Shown: positions 28,256 to 36,216 of the stretch, in pieces
How the letters are laid out: the number at the start of each line of letters is the position of its first letter
Numbering within the stretch: position 1 is the stretch's first letter
NCBI GenBank assembly: GCA_029260575.1
Contig: JAJDDB010000020.1
Location: forward strand, 1-64,000
Length of the DNA stretch: 64,000 bases
Direction of reading: 5' to 3'
DNA from: Phycisphaerales bacterium
GTDB taxonomy: Bacteria > Planctomycetota > Phycisphaerae > Phycisphaerales > SM1A02
The notes under the pieces: generated by a model
What the model saw: only the letters and a program-made list of their open reading frames with translations
What the model was told of the DNA's origin: nothing
The model's database searches: none
Program-made: the position numbers and the translations under genes

Positions 28256-28999
28256 ATGAAACCAAAGAAACAGCACATGAAAATGACCTTGATAGTGACC
28301 GCAGTGTTTCTGACGTCAGTGGGAACTACTGCGTCTGCACAAGAAGTGCCTGTCGTTGAAGAATCGCAATCCGTTATGGCACAGGCCTACGCAGCGGATG
28401 TGGCGCGGGCGGAGTTGCATACAGATCGCGCCCATGCGATGCGTGCAGTGAGTCTGTTTGCGATCGAACAACCGGAGCCGCGTATCTTCGAACGCCATGA
28501 TCTGATCCAGGTCATTGTGCGCGAAGTGAGCAAAGCCGAAAGCACGCATGAACTGAGAGCGGAAAAGAAAGGCGAGATCGGCGCGAAGGTCAATGCCTGG
28601 CCGCATTTTGATCTGGTGAGCATGTTGCAACTGCAACTCGAAGCAGGCAGCGGCACAAACCTGCCTGAAATTGATGTCGAAGCAAACAAGAAATTCAGAG
28701 GCAAGGGTGATTACGAACGCGAAGATGAATTCACCGCACGGCTCACCGCTGAAGTCATCGAAGTCCTGCCCAACGGCAATCTCATTCTCGAAGCCCGCAC
28801 ACACATCAAACAGGATCAGGAAGATTCGACGATGAAGGTGACAGGCGTATGTCGGCCGGAGGATGTCACGCCCGCCAATACGATTCTTTCCAACCAGATT
28901 CACGATCTCTCCGTCGAGAAGGTAAACAGTGGTGAACTAAAGAAAGCCAACGAAAAAGGTCTCATCGCCCAGGTCTTCGACGCCATCTTTGCATGGTGA
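28256..28999 (+). CDS. flgH: Flagellar L-ring protein FlgH
   Basis: Outer-membrane ring protein, 247 residues. The C-terminal half contains the FlgH pattern NGNLILEARTHIKQDQED, VTGVCRPEDVTPANTILSNQIHDLSVE and the final GLIAQVFDAIF. The N-terminus has a signal peptide ending TTASAQ, a signal-peptidase I site; I see no lipobox Cys, whereas enterobacterial FlgH is a lipoprotein. It is the last gene of this flagellar unit, followed by a hairpin and the convergent trpS. Confidence 0.88.
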   Translation: MKPKKQHMKMTLIVTAVFLTSVGTTASAQEVPVVEESQSVMAQAYAADVARAELHTDRAHAMRAVSLFAIEQPEPRIFERHDLIQVIVREVSKAESTHELRAEKKGEIGAKVNAWPHFDLVSMLQLQLEAGSGTNLPEIDVEANKKFRGKGDYEREDEFTARLTAEVIEVLPNGNLILEARTHIKQDQEDSTMKVTGVCRPEDVTPANTILSNQIHDLSVEKVNSGELKKANEKGLIAQVFDAIFAW

Positions 29000-29015
29000 G
29001 ACCGATTCATAAAGC

Positions 29016-29032
29016 CGCGACCGTTGGTCGCG
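29016..29032. terminator. Perfect 7-bp hairpin after flgH
   Basis: CGCGACC-GTT-GGTCGCG is a perfect 7-bp stem with a 3-nt loop, 17 bp after the flgH stop. There is no thymine tract, so it may be a Rho-dependent or processing structure, or a REP-like interspersed unit. The remaining sequence to 29135 shows no gene. Confidence 0.4.
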
Positions 29033-29135
29033 TTCAGCGGAAAACGAAGGAAGACTTGCGCAGCGCCGTCCGATCCGGGCGGCGTTGTTCATACACCGTG
29101 AGCACTGCATCGAATGCGGCGCTGGGGTTCTGCGA

Positions 29136-30218
29136 TTACTTCAATACGATATCCCGTTCGAAGAACTTCAGCTTCGCTGCGTCCTTCGCCATCAACAGCG
29201 TCTGCTCCGCAATGACATTCGCCTTGCGGGTGCCGTCTTCGAGAATATCGATGATCGCTTGATCATCGCCTTCGTATTTCGCGCGCCGCTCGCGCATTGG
29301 TTCGAGCAATTCGTTGATGGCATCAGCGACTTCGACCTTGATATGCCCGTCGCCGATGTTTTCGCCTGCTGCGTACGCTCGCTCGAGTTCTTTGACACGC
29401 TCGACATCAGGAATAAACGTGCGCACGTACTGAAACAGCGCGTTGTTGATATCGCCTAGGTCGGTAGGATTCTGCCTGCCGGTGTAGAGCTTGCCAAGTT
29501 TCTTCTTGATCTGTTTATGCGTGTCGGTGATGAAAATCGCGTTGCTGAGGCTCTTGGACATCTTGTTGACGCCGTCGGTGCCGATGAGTCTGCCGATGGT
29601 TCCGACATCTGCTTTGGGAACGGGGAACACACCGCCGAGTTTTTCGTGATCGTCATCTTCTGCGTGTTCATCGACGCCGCAGTACATCTGATTGAACCGC
29701 CGAGCCACTTCGCGCGTCAGTTCAATGTGCGGAACCTGGTCTTCCCCCACCGGCACGGAATGCGCGCGGAACGCAAGAATGTCCGCCGTCTGCCCGACTG
29801 CGTACAGCGGAAAACCGAAACTGTAATTCTCGCCGAGATTCTTAACCTTGATTTCATCCTTGAGCGTGGGGTTGCGCATAACGCGGTTGAACGGCAACAG
29901 CATCGCAAAGAAGTACGTCAGCTCCGCAATGGCGGGCACTTCCGTCTGCAACACCATCGCGCATCGCTGCGGTTCCAGCCCCATTGCAAGCCAGTCGCGC
30001 ACGATCTCAAGACAATCCCTGCGAATCTCATCGGGCTTGTCCGAACGAGTCGTGAACGCGTGCATATTGGCAATGAGAATGTACGCTTCGTACTTATCCT
30101 GCAGTTCGACCCGGCGTTTGACCGAGCCAACGTAATGGCCGAGGTGCAGCTGCCCCGTCGGCGTATCACCGGTGAGAATGCGCGGTTTGGCGGTGGTGGT
30201 AGTCATCGGGGCGGTCAT
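29136..30218 (-). CDS. trpS: Tryptophanyl-tRNA synthetase
   Basis: Charges tRNA-Trp in the cytoplasm. It is 360 residues with the class I HIGH-type motif GQLHLGHYVGS (about residues 20-30) and the KMSKS loop VNKMSKSLSNA (about 205-215). DFRVKSPxx-type extras are absent. ATG 30218 overlaps the stop of the upstream CPBP protease gene by four bases (ATGA), deciding the start; ATG 30206 is the alternative. The two genes form one leftward unit. Confidence 0.96.
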   Translation of the reverse strand: MTAPMTTTTAKPRILTGDTPTGQLHLGHYVGSVKRRVELQDKYEAYILIANMHAFTTRSDKPDEIRRDCLEIVRDWLAMGLEPQRCAMVLQTEVPAIAELTYFFAMLLPFNRVMRNPTLKDEIKVKNLGENYSFGFPLYAVGQTADILAFRAHSVPVGEDQVPHIELTREVARRFNQMYCGVDEHAEDDDHEKLGGVFPVPKADVGTIGRLIGTDGVNKMSKSLSNAIFITDTHKQIKKKLGKLYTGRQNPTDLGDINNALFQYVRTFIPDVERVKELERAYAAGENIGDGHIKVEVADAINELLEPMRERRAKYEGDDQAIIDILEDGTRKANVIAEQTLLMAKDAAKLKFFERDIVLK

Positions 30219-31240
30219 GGTAACAACGCTGCAGCGGATGTTGTCTGCGATGCAAGCATTGCTATCCCCAGATTGCCCGCATTGAACAGCGCGTGCATGA
30301 CGATCGGCGCGGTGAGCCTGCCGGTTTTTTCGTAGATCCAGCCGAAACCGATGGACAGCACCGCCAGCGAGACAAGTGCATGAATTTCCACGACCGTCCA
30401 ATGCATTGCCGCAAAGAAGATGCTCGTGCCGAGAATTGCCGGCCAGGCGCCGAGCCCCAACCTGCGGAGCGTTTCCTGAAAGATCCCCCGGTATAGAACC
30501 TCTTCCAGAACCGGCGCGAAGACTATGACGAGTACCGCCTGCGCGAAGAACCACCCGTCAGCCGGGCGTTCGAGCATTTCCCGCAGTGTTTCATGCGCCA
30601 GAATGCGAATCGGCTCATCCGTCAACAGCGTCTGCACGAAACCCGCAGCTGCTGCGACGGCCTGGGAAACCGGCCAGGTCAACAGCAACGCAGCCCCGCC
30701 GAGCATTCCAGCAACCCAAAGCCGCGATCGCTGCTCGGTCGACTGCGTTGCGGCCCTGAGGACCAACACGAAAAACACGATTGCAACGAGACATTGCAGC
30801 AGGTACGCACAGGCCTGCACGATCACGCTGTCCTGAAACGCCGGATCAGCTGCGTCAAAGGATTCTGACACGAATGCCGGCGCAATGAACAATGCTCCAA
30901 GAATCGCTGCGAGATAGATGGCGATGTATAGCGCGACGCCAACAACCGGCGGAAACGCTTCCGGGCGATTTGAATGTCTGGGCAGCCGCCACAGCCGTGC
31001 TCCGAAAAAAATTCCGAGACTCAGTGCTGCAAGACCGAGCATGACAGCATCAGCGACGGTGAACCGCCCGGCTTCACCTCTCAGAACAGCCGTCTCGACC
31101 GGCGGTTGGTCGCCAGCCGGGGGCGCGGCTATAACTGGAGCCGCTGGTTCGTCCTGTGCCCATGCAGTCGAGCCGACCGGCACGACAGCCAGAGCAGCCC
31201 ACACAACGACCGCATACACGAGGACATTGCGAACCGTCAT
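30215..31240 (-). CDS. CPBP-family intramembrane metalloprotease (CAAX/Abi type)
   Basis: A 341-residue polytopic protein. It begins with a signal-like segment (VLVYAVVVWAALAVVPVGSTAWAQ shape, about 5-28), then about eight hydrophobic helices. The CPBP motifs are present: VFAPVLEEVLYRGIFQETLRR (the EExxxR core), FAAMHWTVVEIHALVSL (FxxxH) and MHALFNAGN (HxxxN). Family members act as prenyl-protein or bacteriocin-related proteases; the target here is unknown. ATG 31240 shares two bases with the start codon of divergent trpC. Upstream in-frame ATGs (31246, 31264) exist but would lie inside trpC. Confidence 0.85.
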   Translation of the reverse strand: MTVRNVLVYAVVVWAALAVVPVGSTAWAQDEPAAPVIAAPPAGDQPPVETAVLRGEAGRFTVADAVMLGLAALSLGIFFGARLWRLPRHSNRPEAFPPVVGVALYIAIYLAAILGALFIAPAFVSESFDAADPAFQDSVIVQACAYLLQCLVAIVFFVLVLRAATQSTEQRSRLWVAGMLGGAALLLTWPVSQAVAAAAGFVQTLLTDEPIRILAHETLREMLERPADGWFFAQAVLVIVFAPVLEEVLYRGIFQETLRRLGLGAWPAILGTSIFFAAMHWTVVEIHALVSLAVLSIGFGWIYEKTGRLTAPIVMHALFNAGNLGIAMLASQTTSAAALLP

Positions 31241-32096
31241 GACCATCGGCCTGGAAACAATCATCGCTCGCAAACGTGTGGAAGTCGCCAAGGCAATGTC
31301 ACAAACGCCGCTGGAGACACTGAAACAACGGGTCAATGAAGTCGGTCGACCTCGGAATTTCTTCAAAGCTCTTGTACGCGAACGCAACACCGAAACCAGC
31401 AGGATCATTGCTGAGGTGAAAAAGAGCAGCCCGTCAGCAGGACTGATCCGCGAAGATTTTGATCCGGTGGCCATTGCTCAACAGTACCAGCGCGGCGGCG
31501 CTGCTGCGATTTCCTGCCTGACTGATGAACGGCACTTCGGCGGACACCTCGGCTATATCCAGCAGATTCGCACTGCCGTCGACCTGCCTGTGCTGCGCAA
31601 GGATTTCATCGTCGATGAGTACCAGATCTGGCAAAGCAGAGCAGCCGGCGCCGATGCAGTGCTGCTTATCGCTGAGGTTCTCACCGAAGGCGCGATGCTG
31701 GACATGCTGATTCTCGCACGTGAACTGGGGATGACTACGCTTGTCGAAGTTCACGATGTTGAAAACCTGCTGAAGGTGAAACGGCACATCGGGTTTCCGC
31801 ACTCCGGCTATTCGCTGCTGGGGATCAACAACCGTGATCTGAAAACGATGACCACGGATGTCTCACACACGCTGCGGATGCTGGACATGGTCGATGACAC
31901 GCGCATCGTTGTTAGCGAATCCGGAATTCGCTCCGCCGAAGACCTTGCGAAACTGCGCCGCCAAGGTGTCTACATTGCACTTGTCGGCGAGCATCTGCTC
32001 CGGCAATCCGATCCCGAACAATCACTTCGAGCAATGTTGACGCCAACGCATCTACAACACAAAGATGCCGACGACAATAATAATCCAATGAAATAA
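31239..32096 (+). CDS. trpC: Indole-3-glycerol phosphate synthase
   Basis: Closes the indole ring in tryptophan synthesis. It is 285 residues with the family's elements in order: RIIAEVKKSSPSAGLIREDFDP (catalytic Lys), AISCLTDERHFGGH, LPVLRKDFIVDEYQIWQSRAAGADAVLLI (catalytic Lys and Glu region), LVEVHDVEN, LLGINNRDLKT and VVSESGIRS. No other trp biosynthesis gene is next to it, although trpS is two genes away on the other strand. The start ATG 31239 overlaps the divergent gene's start codon. Confidence 0.96.
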   Translation: MTIGLETIIARKRVEVAKAMSQTPLETLKQRVNEVGRPRNFFKALVRERNTETSRIIAEVKKSSPSAGLIREDFDPVAIAQQYQRGGAAAISCLTDERHFGGHLGYIQQIRTAVDLPVLRKDFIVDEYQIWQSRAAGADAVLLIAEVLTEGAMLDMLILARELGMTTLVEVHDVENLLKVKRHIGFPHSGYSLLGINNRDLKTMTTDVSHTLRMLDMVDDTRIVVSESGIRSAEDLAKLRRQGVYIALVGEHLLRQSDPEQSLRAMLTPTHLQHKDADDNNNPMK

Positions 32097-32224
32097 CTCT
32101 TCCGACACGGAATACACGCCGCGTTCACTTAGTCTCTCAAGAATACGAGACAAGGGAACAAGAATCGAGTGCAATGCCGAAGTTCGTGATTGAATGCTTT
32201 CTGCTTGCCTTGAAAGGACCCGCC

Positions 32225-32995
32225 ATGAATCGGATCGCATGGATCGGAATTGGAATTGTATTCAGTTTGTCCGTCGTAGCTATTGGACAAAACACTGTAA
32301 TAGACGACGACGAGCAGAGTGATCAGAGAATCGTACTTGATGAAACTACGCCAGAGCGTCTTCAATCATTGGAGACGATTCGGCCGAGTCAAATCTTTGG
32401 CGATCCTGTAAAGGCCGACGTTGATAATGACGGCAGCGAGGAACTGATCGTGACGACAAACGGCAACGTCGTCCACGTAATCTCCGCCGACGGTTCTACC
32501 CGATCAGTGCGACTGGAGGGGCTGCCGCAGCAGTATCCCGCCTATATACGTGTCATCTCTATTGACGGCATTCCACACTTCGCGGCGGGAACACAAATAG
32601 ACGCGCCAGCGGCGGTAACCAGGTGTTACACCGGTGTTTGGCAAACCGATGGTCGACAAGTCTGGATGGAACAATTGAAACTGCCTGACAATACCGCTGT
32701 ATTTCCATTATTTGCGACGCATGATATTACGGGTGATGGCGATGAAGAGTTATTGTTGGCTTTTACTGCAACGAGATTCGACGAACAGTACGAACTTGAT
32801 CTAGCTTCTCAGAGTTCGTACCTCTCGATCTACAATACAGCCGGTGATCTTCTCACGATGCGCCAACTTCCGGACATGGCGAGATCAATAGAATTTATTG
32901 CTGACGATCGTGGAATCACGATACTCCATGTCATTACAATAACCACAGTGCTGCGTTTCAGATTTGAAACGAGTGCGATTCAACTCACTGAATGA
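32225..32995 (+). CDS. Secreted FG-GAP/VCBS-like repeat protein
   Basis: About 256 residues with a signal peptide (IAWIGIGIVFSLSVVAIGQ). Two calcium-type loops are visible: ADVDNDGSEELIVTTNG (about residues 61-77) and HDITGDGDEELLLAFTA (about 162-178), as in FG-GAP beta-propeller blades. Fewer blades than a full propeller are apparent. ATG 32225 has AAAGGA 7 nt upstream; an earlier in-frame ATG at 32174 lacks this. Coupled by ATGA overlap to a glycosyltransferase gene. Function unknown, possibly surface binding. Confidence 0.7.
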   Translation: MNRIAWIGIGIVFSLSVVAIGQNTVIDDDEQSDQRIVLDETTPERLQSLETIRPSQIFGDPVKADVDNDGSEELIVTTNGNVVHVISADGSTRSVRLEGLPQQYPAYIRVISIDGIPHFAAGTQIDAPAAVTRCYTGVWQTDGRQVWMEQLKLPDNTAVFPLFATHDITGDGDEELLLAFTATRFDEQYELDLASQSSYLSIYNTAGDLLTMRQLPDMARSIEFIADDRGITILHVITITTVLRFRFETSAIQLTE

Positions 32996-33717
32996 CCAGC
33001 GATCTGATTATTCCCGCGCTGGATGAACAGGCGAATATCAATGCGCTGTTTGATGTGCTTGATGCGTTGCCGGCGGGTTTGGTTCGGCGGGTGGTGCTTG
33101 CGGACAACGGATCAACCGACCAAACCGCAGCAATGGCTTGTGCTCGCGGCGCAATCGTCGTACATGAACCGCAGCGCGGGTATGGCGCTGCGTGTCTAAA
33201 AGCACTTGACTTTCTGCGCAACAACGACCCGCCGAATATTGTTGCGTTTGTTGATGCGGATCTTGCGGATGACCCCACCGCTCTGCGTGCGGTTCTTGAA
33301 CCGATACTGAGCGGTGCCGCGGACGTTTCAATCGGTTGCCGACCTGCACAAGCAGAGCCGGGTTCGTTGAATGCAGTACAGCGCTTCGGCAACAGACTTG
33401 CATGCACAATGATGCGCGTTCTGACCGGCGCGAAGTATCGCGATCTCGGCCCGATGCGCGCTGTTGCCTGGGGTGCGCTGCTCCGCATGCACATGGCTGA
33501 CCGCACATGGGGCTGGACTGTGGAAATGCAGATGAAAGCTGCGTTGTTGGGATTGCGCGTGGCGCAGGTTGATGTCCCCTACCGCAACCGCAGATCAGGC
33601 ACCAGCAAGATTTCGGGATCACTGCGCGGAGCGACTGCTGCGGGCACGAAAATTATTGCGACCATCTTGTCGTTGTGGTGGAATCGGCGCGGCGTGCGCA
33701 CGTCCAGCAACGCGTGA
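32992..33717 (+). CDS. Family 2 glycosyltransferase (DPM1/polyprenyl-phosphate type)
   Basis: A 241-residue GT-A glycosyltransferase. LIIPALDEQANINALFDVLD opens the fold, VVLADNGSTDQTAAMA carries the nucleotide-binding Asp, and FVDADLADDP is the DxD-type metal motif. The acceptor region GPMRAVAWGALLRM and the GWTVEMQMKA (W-x-E) motif match dolichyl/undecaprenyl-phosphate sugar transferases lacking the long membrane tail. It starts within the preceding stop codon. Sugar and acceptor cannot be told. Confidence 0.87.
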   Translation: MTSDLIIPALDEQANINALFDVLDALPAGLVRRVVLADNGSTDQTAAMACARGAIVVHEPQRGYGAACLKALDFLRNNDPPNIVAFVDADLADDPTALRAVLEPILSGAADVSIGCRPAQAEPGSLNAVQRFGNRLACTMMRVLTGAKYRDLGPMRAVAWGALLRMHMADRTWGWTVEMQMKAALLGLRVAQVDVPYRNRRSGTSKISGSLRGATAAGTKIIATILSLWWNRRGVRTSSNA

Positions 33718-33754
33718 TCTGCCACATCCGGCTCTGCCTGATTACACTTCAGCC

Positions 33755-34492
33755 ATGTTTCGTGTGCTGCAAAGACATTTGCGACTGATTCGCTATTACT
33801 CTGCGAGTTCCAAACGAACACGATGGTCGACCGCCACCGACATCGCGATGATCATCGCCGTTGTGCTTGCGCCGCTTCTTGTCTGGCTGATGAATTCGCT
33901 AATAGTGACGCAGCGCATCAATACTGAAGTCTTCGGGCGCACGATGTTTGACTCCGCCGGCTCCATGCGTGCTGAACTTGTGAACAAGGAACGATTGCTC
34001 TCGCCCTGGCCGTCAGGAATGACCCCCGTAGGCGAGTTTCATCTCTTCAAAGCTGTTGAGCTTGGCGGGTGGCCGGTGCGAACAGCCAGTATTGCCCGCC
34101 CGCCGCAACTTGATCTTACGTTGACTGTCGATCGACAACTCACAACCAACGTAACTTTCAATTCCAACGATGCAGAGCTGGCATCGATCGCTGCGACACT
34201 GCGCGCAAAAGAACATGATGCGCTCACAGATGAATGGCGACAGGCGAAATCCAGCAGCGAGACGCTCGTTTTGGGTTGGATATTCGGCTCGGTGCTGTGG
34301 TGCATAATGCTTTGGGTTGTGCTGTTGATTGCCATCAACATCACACGATTCATTGTTTTCATCTTCTCAACGAAGCGACAGGTGCGCGGCGCCTTGCTGC
34401 GGCAAGCCAACAAATGCCCGAACTGCGGATACGACCTGCGCGGTCTGGAATTCAAGGATCGATGCCCGGAATGCGGACAGTTGAGCTGGTAA
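33755..34492 (+). CDS. Membrane protein with C-terminal zinc ribbon
   Basis: About 245 residues: an N-terminal transmembrane helix (about 25-52), an extracytoplasmic beta-rich region, a second helix (about 173-203), then a cytoplasmic zinc ribbon CPNCGYDLRGLEFKDRCPEC near the end. CPxCGYDLRG is a hallmark of planctomycete hypothetical membrane proteins. The upstream open frame from 33569 runs inside the GT2 gene and is rejected. Function unknown. Confidence 0.7.
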   Translation: MFRVLQRHLRLIRYYSASSKRTRWSTATDIAMIIAVVLAPLLVWLMNSLIVTQRINTEVFGRTMFDSAGSMRAELVNKERLLSPWPSGMTPVGEFHLFKAVELGGWPVRTASIARPPQLDLTLTVDRQLTTNVTFNSNDAELASIAATLRAKEHDALTDEWRQAKSSSETLVLGWIFGSVLWCIMLWVVLLIAINITRFIVFIFSTKRQVRGALLRQANKCPNCGYDLRGLEFKDRCPECGQLSW

Positions 34493-34541
34493 ACCAAGAT
34501 TGCGAGAACCCGCGCCACAGCAACGCGTTACACTGTCACGC

Positions 34542-35297
34542 ATGTCAGAAGAGCTTGCATTGCTGGAATTCGAAGACGGTGTTGCGACGATATCAATGAA
34601 TCGGCCGGCCAAGCGCAACGCGCTGTCGGTGGGGTTGATCGATGCACTACACGATGCAGTGAAAAGCGTAACTGCGCGCATTGAAACCGGCGAAATACGG
34701 GTGCTAGTGCTCGCAGGAACAGGCAAATCTTTCTGCGCGGGAATGGATCTGCGCGGCGTGATTGATGATGCCAATGCCATGGCGGGCATGTTGCAACGGC
34801 TTGCTCAGGTCGGCATGCAGATTCGACAGTTGCCAGTGCCGACGATCGCGCGAGTGCAGGGCGCAGCGGTCGGCGGCGGGTGCGGGCTTATGGTTGTACC
34901 GGACTTTGCAGTCACGCATCCTGAATCAACGGTCGGTTACCCGGAAGTCACGCTCGGCGTGTGTCCGGCGGTCGTCGCACCGTGGCTGATCAAGAAAATC
35001 GGCGCGGGTCGAGCACGCCACATGCTGCTCGGCGGCGGGACAATTTCCGGGCAAGACGCATACGACATCGGCCTTGCAACCCATCTATGTCCGGCTGACC
35101 AATTGGACGCAATGGTACAGAAGATCGCAGCAAATCTCGCCACCGGTGGCGCACATGCCATGACTGTAACCAAACGCTGGCTCAATGAACTTGACGGCTC
35201 AAATGAACAGCCGGTCTTCGAGAAAGCGTGGAAGCTCTCAGCGGATGTCATCGCTGGCGAAGAAGCGCAGCAGCGCTTACGAAAGCTGTACGGCTGA
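34542..35297 (+). CDS. Enoyl-CoA hydratase/isomerase family protein
   Basis: A 251-residue crotonase. The CoA-binding AGTGKSFCAGMDLRGV and the oxyanion-hole QGAAVGGGCGLMVVPDF are clear. The first catalytic Glu of true enoyl-CoA hydratases (GGGCEL) is Gly here, while the second acidic residue in GYPEVTLGV is kept, which fits isomerase or methylglutaconyl-CoA hydratase-like members. ATG 34542 is preferred to the longer frame. Acyl-CoA dehydrogenase and a branched-chain amino acid-type dehydrogenase lie within 4 kb on the same strand, hinting at branched-chain catabolism. Confidence 0.87.
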   Translation: MSEELALLEFEDGVATISMNRPAKRNALSVGLIDALHDAVKSVTARIETGEIRVLVLAGTGKSFCAGMDLRGVIDDANAMAGMLQRLAQVGMQIRQLPVPTIARVQGAAVGGGCGLMVVPDFAVTHPESTVGYPEVTLGVCPAVVAPWLIKKIGAGRARHMLLGGGTISGQDAYDIGLATHLCPADQLDAMVQKIAANLATGGAHAMTVTKRWLNELDGSNEQPVFEKAWKLSADVIAGEEAQQRLRKLYG

Positions 35298-35308
35298 CGG
35301 ACAACCTG

Positions 35309-35839
35309 ATGCAGTGGCTGAAGATCATCGCATTGTGCACGTTGGCTGCCATCACCTATGGCATTGTTCATGACCAGGTCACCGTTCGCATCTGCATCGA
35401 GTATTTCACGATCGGCCATCCGAGGATCATTGAATCTGAAGACCCTACACTCCTTGCCCTTGCATGGGGCGTTGTGGCGACATGGTGGGTTGGCTTACCG
35501 CTTGGCCTCGGTGTTGCATCTGTAGCACGTTTGGGCCGATTGCCAAAGCGCAGCGCCCAATCGCTCGTACGTCCGTTGCTGATCGTCCTGGCGGTAACCG
35601 AAGTCACGTCGATCATCAGCGGATTTCTTGGCGCGATCGCGTTCGCATCCGGCGCCGTACGACTGCTTGAGCCAATAGCATCACGCGTGCCCTCCGATCA
35701 GCACATCCGGTTTGGAATCTGCCTTTGGGCGCATAGTGCTGCGTACTTCGTCGGCGTGATCTGCTCCTTCGTTCTGATCGTGCAGATCTGGCGATCACGA
35801 ATGCGATCGAAATCGCAACAGAATTCAACCCATACATAA
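35309..35839 (+). CDS. Hypothetical four-helix membrane protein
   Basis: About 176 residues, starting 11 bp after the crotonase stop. Hydrophobic stretches lie at about 3-20, 45-72, 87-118 and 140-163, with a basic tail (RSRMRSKSQQN). No family recognised. Co-transcription with the crotonase is likely from spacing. Confidence 0.6.
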   Translation: MQWLKIIALCTLAAITYGIVHDQVTVRICIEYFTIGHPRIIESEDPTLLALAWGVVATWWVGLPLGLGVASVARLGRLPKRSAQSLVRPLLIVLAVTEVTSIISGFLGAIAFASGAVRLLEPIASRVPSDQHIRFGICLWAHSAAYFVGVICSFVLIVQIWRSRMRSKSQQNSTHT

Positions 35840-36216
35840 CTCAAACAGACTGGCTACAAGCTGGCCACTACGATCATCCTTTGCTACCATCAACCCAGCG
35901 GAATACGGCTACCAGCCGGCCTGTGTGCAACGACCATGTCGCTTCATTGACTTCGTCTCGTCCTTGGCGGCTTTGTCCGGTCCGGAGGCGTCTGTTCGGG
36001 ATCGTTCTCGACGCAGAACGTGTGCCGCGTCGGCGAACGAAGTCGTTGCGTTGCCCAGCCCACCGGCTGGCCCTGATTTGACCGCGTGCAGGACGCTCGC
36101 GTTCTACAATGCGACAGCGTATCGAGCGATGGGCGATTGGTCTGTCCGGGTGCATGAGAGCCATTGGCGGCGCGGAGGTCGCAGCCGCAGGCCGGGGCGA
36201 CAAGGAGAATGAATCG
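35840..36216. other. Intergenic region before the acyl-CoA dehydrogenase gene
   Basis: 377 bp between stop and the chosen start. The open frames here are not supported. AAGGAG at about 36,202-36,207 marks the ribosome site of the next gene. No convincing promoter was identified; a TTGACC at about 36,077 has a TACAAT 21 nt later, too far for a normal spacer. Confidence 0.5.

Noticed and set aside
36077-36114. Promoter TTGACC ... TACAAT
   Set aside because: The spacer is 21 nt, outside the working range.
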